A stretch of DNA of 64,000 nucleotides from Zhengella sedimenti (lineage in GTDB: Bacteria > Pseudomonadota > Alphaproteobacteria > Rhizobiales > Rhizobiaceae), in NCBI RefSeq assembly GCF_046506625.1, contig NZ_JBKFFP010000004.1, forward strand, positions 310,001 to 374,000, read 5' to 3'. A program made the translations under genes and the position numbers. This document shows, in pieces, positions 59,669 to 64,000 of the stretch (positions are counted from its first letter, which is position 1; each line of letters begins with the position of its first letter). The notes below the pieces were generated by a model. It ran no database searches, was not told where the DNA came from, and worked only from the letters and a program-made list of their open reading frames with translations.

Positions 59669-61264
59669 TCAGGTCCTCTTGAAGTAGTCGGCAAAGCGGT
59701 TCTTCTGAACCTTGCCGGTGGTGGTCAGGGGCAAGTCCTTCTCCTCCACGAAATGATAGAGACGCGGAACCTTGTAGGCGGCGAGTTCCTTGCGCATGGC
59801 CGCATCGAGGGTCTTTGTGAAGTCTTTAGGAACAGGGCCGCTCGGAACGATGACGGCGCCGATGATCTCGTCACGAACCTCGTCCGGCACTCCGACGACA
59901 AAGGCGAGCTTGACGCCGGGCTGGCTCATCAGCAGGTCCTCGACCTCGGCCGGCGACACGTTGATGCCGCCTGTCTTGATCATTTCCTTGATGCGGCCGC
60001 GGAAATAGAGAAAGCCGTCCTCATCGACGAACCCGAAATCGCCGGTGCGGAAATAGCCGTCCGGCGTGAACGCCTCGCGGTTCTTGTCCTCGTCCTTGTA
60101 GTACCCGATCGTCACATAGCGTTTGATCTGGATTTCCCCGATCCTGCCGCGCGGAAGCTCCTCATTCGTCTCCGGGTCGGCAATGCGCTGGATGACGCCG
60201 TCAAGCGGCCTGCCGACGGAGGCATGGACCTTGTCGCGTGGATCCAGCTTGCCGTCGCTGACATTGCAGTTTCCGTAGCTCTCGGTCAGCCCGTAGATGT
60301 GGCAGATTTCTGTCGCACCGAGTTCGACGATCCGCTTGAACTGTTCGACCGAACCCGTCGCTCCGCCCGAGCGCAGGCAGGTGAGATCGCGTTTGGGCCG
60401 GTCAGGGTGTTCGTGCATCGCTTGCGCCATGTTGGGCGTGCCGTAGAACAGCGTGCACCGCTCTTCCTCTATGATCCGCAGCGCTTCGCCCGCATCGAAA
60501 TGTTCCTGCAGCACCACGCAGCCGCCATGGGTGAGAAGGTTGAACAGCGCGTTCTCGCAGCCCAGTCCCCAGTAGAGCGACACCGCCAGCCAGAGCCGGT
60601 CTTCATGGGTCACATGCATCCGGTTGCCGAGGTTCCACATGTTCTCGATCAGCGCATAGTGCTGGAGTTGGACGCCCTTGGGTGTGGAGGTCGAGCCGGA
60701 TGTGTAGAGAAGATAGGTCACGTCCTGCGGATCGATGGCCGCCGCCGCGTCGTCCAGGACCTTCTCCGGCACGTCGCGTCCCAGTTCCGGAATGGTCTCG
60801 AAGGCGATGCTGTCGCGATAACCCCGGGATCCGTGGTGGATCAGTGTCTTCAGCTTCGGCACCTGCTGGTCATGCGGCTCGAGTTCGCCAAGCATCGCCA
60901 CATAATCATATTTCAGGAAGCTGTCGGCGAAGATCAGGGCGTCCGCATCCGAATGCTTGAGGATATAGGCCAGCTCCCGCGTCGTGACCCATGTGTTGAC
61001 GGCGATCATCACGCCGCCGAGGCTGCAGATGGCCAGATCGGCGATGATCCATTCGGGCTTGTTGCCCATCAGGATCGCAACGCGGCTTCCGCGACCGATC
61101 CCCAGGGCGGATAGACCTTTCGCGAAGGCGCGCACGGCCTCCTGCAACGAGGAATAGGTGTAGCGCTGGCCACCTCCGACTAGCGCTTCACGGTCACCGA
61201 AACGGTTCGCCTGCTCCGCCAGCAGCGCGGGAATGGTTCGACTCTCAGGCATTCGTGGTGTCAT
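59669..61264 (-). CDS. AMP-dependent acyl-CoA synthetase/ligase
   Basis: The 531-residue ANL enzyme has the AMP-binding loop YLLYTSGSTSTPKGV, the aromatic-type A5 region IYGLTESYG, A8 motif DGYFRTGDFGFVDEDGF with GRIKEMIKTGGINV, and the C-terminal lysine in TTTGKVQKNRF. It activates a carboxylic acid to its CoA thioester. It overlaps the amidohydrolase gene by four bases (ATGA at 61261-61264). The acid substrate cannot be named; CaiC-like and aromatic or cyclic acid ligases are the closest types. Confidence 0.9.
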   Translation of the reverse strand: MTPRMPESRTIPALLAEQANRFGDREALVGGGQRYTYSSLQEAVRAFAKGLSALGIGRGSRVAILMGNKPEWIIADLAICSLGGVMIAVNTWVTTRELAYILKHSDADALIFADSFLKYDYVAMLGELEPHDQQVPKLKTLIHHGSRGYRDSIAFETIPELGRDVPEKVLDDAAAAIDPQDVTYLLYTSGSTSTPKGVQLQHYALIENMWNLGNRMHVTHEDRLWLAVSLYWGLGCENALFNLLTHGGCVVLQEHFDAGEALRIIEEERCTLFYGTPNMAQAMHEHPDRPKRDLTCLRSGGATGSVEQFKRIVELGATEICHIYGLTESYGNCNVSDGKLDPRDKVHASVGRPLDGVIQRIADPETNEELPRGRIGEIQIKRYVTIGYYKDEDKNREAFTPDGYFRTGDFGFVDEDGFLYFRGRIKEMIKTGGINVSPAEVEDLLMSQPGVKLAFVVGVPDEVRDEIIGAVIVPSGPVPKDFTKTLDAAMRKELAAYKVPRLYHFVEEKDLPLTTTGKVQKNRFADYFKRT

Positions 61265-62235
61265 ATGCGGTCAATCCCGTAGTAACGCGCGGCATTGCCG
61301 CCGGCGATCGCCGCGGCCTCGCCGGCTGTGAAGCGGTAGCCCCATTTCGCGGCCGTTTCCGGCAAGTCGCGGATGAACCCGGCCCAATCGGGCAATGTCG
61401 AGCGGGAACCGGTGAAACGCGGGCCGGAAGCCTGGTCGGAAGCGAACAGGATGCGCTCGGCGCCGACCAGGCCGCGCCACGTGGCAAGCCGCGCGACCAG
61501 TTCGCCTTCGTCTTCAGTGAAGTGTTCGTTCCAGTTGGAAATGTCGATCACGCAGTTCGGCAGGTCGGCGACCAGTTCGGCTGCCCGCTGCCACCAGTGC
61601 GGAAAGCCTGCATGGCAAAGGATGATCTTGAGATCCGGCAGTTCCCTGGCCAGCCGGGCGACATGGACCGGATGGACCGGGTTGCTCTCCGAGAAATCGG
61701 TTCCCGCGAAATCGGTCCAGACCCCGGTCCGGGTATGGATCTGGACCGGCACGCCGAGCGTGGCCGCCAGCTTCATCATCGGCCTGATGCCGTCATCGGC
61801 GGCGGAGAATCCGTCCGGCGTGATTTCCCCGATGCCGGCGAGGCCCTTGTTGACGATCGCGTCGCGGATGAGGTCGAGATGGTTGTCGCGGCGGAAGTCC
61901 ACCGAGACATGGCAATGGAGGCGTCCCGGATGCCGCTTCTGAAGGCCGGAATAGAACTCGATCTGTTCCTCCAGCGGCGTCGGCGGTTCCTCGCCGAAAA
62001 CCGGCGCGCCGACATCCAGCATCATGACCATGGTGGCGTCTATGCCGGCCGCATCCATGTTGCCGATGAAATCGTCCCCGTCCGGATCGACCAGCCCTTC
62101 GAGCAGTTTGGGCATGATCATGTCGGGCGTGCGGGCGGCATCCTTGGCTGCCCATCCCTCGGCGGCACGGCGGAAGAAGGCCGGCGGCAGGAAGCCCGCC
62201 CCCCAGATATGGGCATGAGAATCGATCACTGGCAT
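61261..62235 (-). CDS. Amidohydrolase_2 family metal-dependent hydrolase
   Basis: ATG 62235 gives 324 residues beginning MPVIDSHAHIW (HxH metal site). LHCHVSVDF, ILCHAGFPHW (second histidine region) and ILFASDQA (metal aspartate) complete the TIM-barrel active site. The family covers decarboxylases such as ACMSD and gamma-resorcylate decarboxylase and lactone hydrolases such as 2-pyrone-4,6-dicarboxylate hydrolase. It is the first structural gene after the LysR gene, 121 bp downstream, and is coupled to the CoA ligase. Confidence 0.86.
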   Translation of the reverse strand: MPVIDSHAHIWGAGFLPPAFFRRAAEGWAAKDAARTPDMIMPKLLEGLVDPDGDDFIGNMDAAGIDATMVMMLDVGAPVFGEEPPTPLEEQIEFYSGLQKRHPGRLHCHVSVDFRRDNHLDLIRDAIVNKGLAGIGEITPDGFSAADDGIRPMMKLAATLGVPVQIHTRTGVWTDFAGTDFSESNPVHPVHVARLARELPDLKIILCHAGFPHWWQRAAELVADLPNCVIDISNWNEHFTEDEGELVARLATWRGLVGAERILFASDQASGPRFTGSRSTLPDWAGFIRDLPETAAKWGYRFTAGEAAAIAGGNAARYYGIDRI

Positions 62236-62356
62236 TGCGGTTCCGCGTGCGTTTCCAATCCCCGGATTGTTCGGTGAAATGTGCCGCGGTCGCAATGATC
62301 AATCGAGGGAATTTCCGGCATAGCAGGTATAGGACCGTACTTTCGCCTTCCCGCAG

Positions 62357-63388
62357 CTAGTGAACGCTTTCCTTGCCGGAGAGTCCGGTCAGGGCCGCGC
62401 CATGCGAAGCGTCGGACAGCTTTCCCGCGCGCGCGGCGGCGGGGAGCTTGGCGACGCCATCCACACCGATCCGCGGAATCCACATGCCTTCGGCGACAAG
62501 ATCGCGGACAAGCTCCTTGACCGTTTGCGCAAGCGAACGGGTGGCGATCGTTGTGGGAAGTTGCGTGGATGTTGCAAGCACGAGCTGGCGGCTCATGCGC
62601 GGCTCGACGATGGGCATGACGACATGTGTGCCCGCGCGGACCTGCTTGATGACACTGGCATAGGGAAGAATGCCGTAACCGACGCCGCGCTCCACGAGAT
62701 CGAGGGTCGCCGACAGGCTGTCGATTTCGCATTCGACTTCCGGGATCACCTTGATCCTGCCAAGCAGCGTTTCCACGAGATTGCGCAAACCGTGCGGATG
62801 CGAGGGCAGGATGAGCGGGAGTTCGCCGAGCATGGCGCCATGAATGGGCTTCTCGCGCAGTGATGCCGGGGTGTTGGCCGGACCGATGAGCAGGAGTTCC
62901 TCCTCGATCAGCGGCTGGGTCAGGAGGGTCGATGTCTTCGGCGCGTCGTAGAGCACGGCCACGTCGATGCGCCCCGTCGAAAGCCATTCGAGCACATGGC
63001 CGCTATAGCCTTCCTGTACCTTGAGCTTGACGCGGGGATAGTTTTCCCGGAACCGCTCGATGAGCGGCACGGAAAGGATCGCATTGGCCGTCGGGGGAAG
63101 TCCCAGGATCAGTTTCCCGCTCGGACTGGCCCGCATCGAATCGATGTCGCTCGTGATTGCGCTGGCTTCGCTGAGGATGGCCCTGGCCCGCTCGAGGAGA
63201 AGCTCTCCTGCCTCGGTCAGCACGATGCCGCGGCCGTTGCGGTAGAGAAGCTCGATGCCAAGTTCCTCCTCCAGGCTGCGGATCTGCCGCGAAAGAACGG
63301 GCTGGGCAACCGACAGAACGACGGCAGCCTTCGAAAAGGCTCCGAGCTCGGTGACGGCGAGAAAATACTTGAGCTGCTTGATCTCCAC
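62357..63388 (-). CDS. LysR-type transcriptional regulator
   Basis: The start is GTG 63388, with GGGAGGA 7 bases ahead; the longer frame starts upstream of this site. The 343 residues have the LysR winged helix (MEIKQLKYFLAVTELGAFSKAA when numbered from GTG, then LSVAQPVLSRQIRSLE) and a two-lobed effector domain. It probably controls the amidohydrolase-ligase-SDR genes downstream on the same strand. The C-terminus is longer than usual by about 30 residues and ends polar. Confidence 0.9.
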   Translation of the reverse strand: MEIKQLKYFLAVTELGAFSKAAVVLSVAQPVLSRQIRSLEEELGIELLYRNGRGIVLTEAGELLLERARAILSEASAITSDIDSMRASPSGKLILGLPPTANAILSVPLIERFRENYPRVKLKVQEGYSGHVLEWLSTGRIDVAVLYDAPKTSTLLTQPLIEEELLLIGPANTPASLREKPIHGAMLGELPLILPSHPHGLRNLVETLLGRIKVIPEVECEIDSLSATLDLVERGVGYGILPYASVIKQVRAGTHVVMPIVEPRMSRQLVLATSTQLPTTIATRSLAQTVKELVRDLVAEGMWIPRIGVDGVAKLPAAARAGKLSDASHGAALTGLSGKESVH

Positions 63389-63607
63389 GCTGCGATCCTC
63401 CCGACGCGCATGATTGCACTCCTTTTGCCGCGACACAATGTCTCACGCTCCCCAGCCAGACACTTGACGGCAAACCGCTGCCCGATCTTCGTACGGGTTC
63501 TTTGGATTGTTCTGAATAAAAGCAGGAACGTGGCAACCGGACCAGCGTCCGCCATCCTCCACATGAGGCATATCAGTTAGACGGATCAAAGCCGGAGCGA
63601 ATGTCCC
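63389..63607. other. Intergenic region upstream of the LysR gene
   Basis: No gene is visible in these 219 bp. It separates the metallo-hydrolase stop (63608) from the LysR start and should carry the LysR promoter. I found no convincing T-N11-A operator or promoter match. Confidence 0.4.
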
Positions 63608-64000
63608 TCATTCGGACGGTTCGAGATCGAGCCGTACCGCCCAGCCCTCCATGTTGTCGACCGCCGGATAGCGCTCGAAAACCTTGGGATCATGACCCGG
63701 CACGATGTGTTTCATCGAGGGTGCCAGGCGCTTGACCGTCCGGTAGCCTTCCAGAAGATCGCCGAGATTCTCGAAAACGGCGAAGGCCCGGTCCGTCTCG
63801 ATATGCTCGTAGTAATGCGAGGCATCGCCGGCGATGACCACGGGCCCCCGTTCGGTGTTGACGCGCACGATCTGCAAGCCCTTGGAATGCCCGCCCACCT
63901 TGTGCACCGTTATGCCCGGGGCCACCTCCGCCTCGCCATCGTAGAACGCGACCCGATTGGCGAAGACCTTGCGCACCATGGCAACCACGTCCTCTTCCTC
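63608..64000 (-). CDS. Metallo-beta-lactamase-fold hydrolase, N-acyl-homoserine-lactonase-like (partial, N-terminus cut)
   Basis: The frame is open from base 64000 to the stop at 63608, giving the last 130 residues. VHKVGGHSKGLQIVRV, VVIAGDASHYYEHIE and KHIVPGHDP supply metal-ligand motifs 4 and 5 of the fold. The ASHYYEHI context and overall spacing match the AHL-lactonase-like family (AiiA/AttM group), which opens lactone rings. The HxHxDH site would lie beyond the window. Quorum-signal quenching is possible but many relatives act on other lactones. Confidence 0.8.
   Translation of the reverse strand, partial: EEEDVVAMVRKVFANRVAFYDGEAEVAPGITVHKVGGHSKGLQIVRVNTERGPVVIAGDASHYYEHIETDRAFAVFENLGDLLEGYRTVKRLAPSMKHIVPGHDPKVFERYPAVDNMEGWAVRLDLEPSE

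Noticed and set aside
1..64000. tRNA, rRNA, CRISPR, insertion sequence, integrase or attachment sites
   Set aside because: No T-loop/anticodon architecture, regularly spaced repeats, transposase or integrase motifs were seen on reading the window.

Overview
The window is GC-rich DNA (about 64 % by eye) from an alphaproteobacterium, most likely of the order Hyphomicrobiales (Rhizobiales). The evidence is the order of conserved genes: mfd-sdhE/recG-DUF502-glmS-glmU, then secG-tpiA/ppiD-trpD-trpC-moaC-moeA-lexA. The LexA has the family's 234-residue length. Most genes sit in tightly packed operons with ATGA overlaps. I saw no rRNA, tRNA, CRISPR array, insertion sequence or phage gene.

Layout: (1) 1-3380 is a small redox/stress module: a tandem-domain universal stress protein (cut by the left edge), a membrane ferric-reductase-like flavohaem protein and a divergent secreted pentahaem cytochrome c. 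A perfect FNR/FixK-type box (TTGAT-N4-ATCAA) lies between the divergent genes. (2) 3533-18965 is a catabolic regulon. A minus-strand operon of eleven genes encodes a Liv-type ABC importer (ATPase, binding protein, two permeases, ATPase), a C45 N-acyl hydrolase, a CE4-fold hydrolase of the deacetylase/cyclic-imidase type, HyuA and HyuB, an M20 carboxypeptidase and an Old Yellow Enzyme. An IclR regulator lies next to it, and a divergent unit carries a second M20 peptidase and a cupin. Both promoters have a near-identical inverted repeat at the same place just downstream of the predicted start site, so the IclR protein probably controls both. The likely role is import and stepwise hydrolysis of a cyclic amide, imide or N-acyl amino-acid compound; the substrate cannot be read from sequence.

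(3) 19235-25992 is an eight-gene plus-strand unit: winged-helix regulator, two HdhA-like short-chain dehydrogenases, a TRIC-type channel, an LdhA-like D-2-hydroxyacid dehydrogenase, an outer-membrane barrel with a POTRA-like N-terminus, a four-helix membrane protein and a MarC-family protein. A hairpin covers the ribosome-binding site of the first dehydrogenase. (4) 26094-28946 holds two small secreted proteins and a large MscS channel. (5) 29081-34646 is a head-to-head pair of RTX calcium-binding proteins with nearly the same 205-residue secretion tail, split by a 736-bp partly AT-rich control region. (6) 34740-37492 is a lipid module: DUF374 acyltransferase, acyl carrier protein and ketoacyl-ACP synthase, followed by a DUF423 protein.

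(7) 37497-58773 is mainly the housekeeping block: an M20 amidohydrolase, DNA repair (mfd, recG, lexA), SdhE, amino-sugar synthesis (glmS, glmU), secG, tpiA, a PpiD-type foldase, tryptophan synthesis (trpD, trpC) and molybdopterin synthesis (moaC, moeA), with a DMT exporter and a CcdA protein inserted. (8) 58906-64000 is accessory again: an SDR that lacks the catalytic tyrosine, an AMP-dependent acyl-CoA ligase, an amidohydrolase_2 enzyme and their LysR regulator, then an AHL-lactonase-like metallo-hydrolase cut by the right edge.
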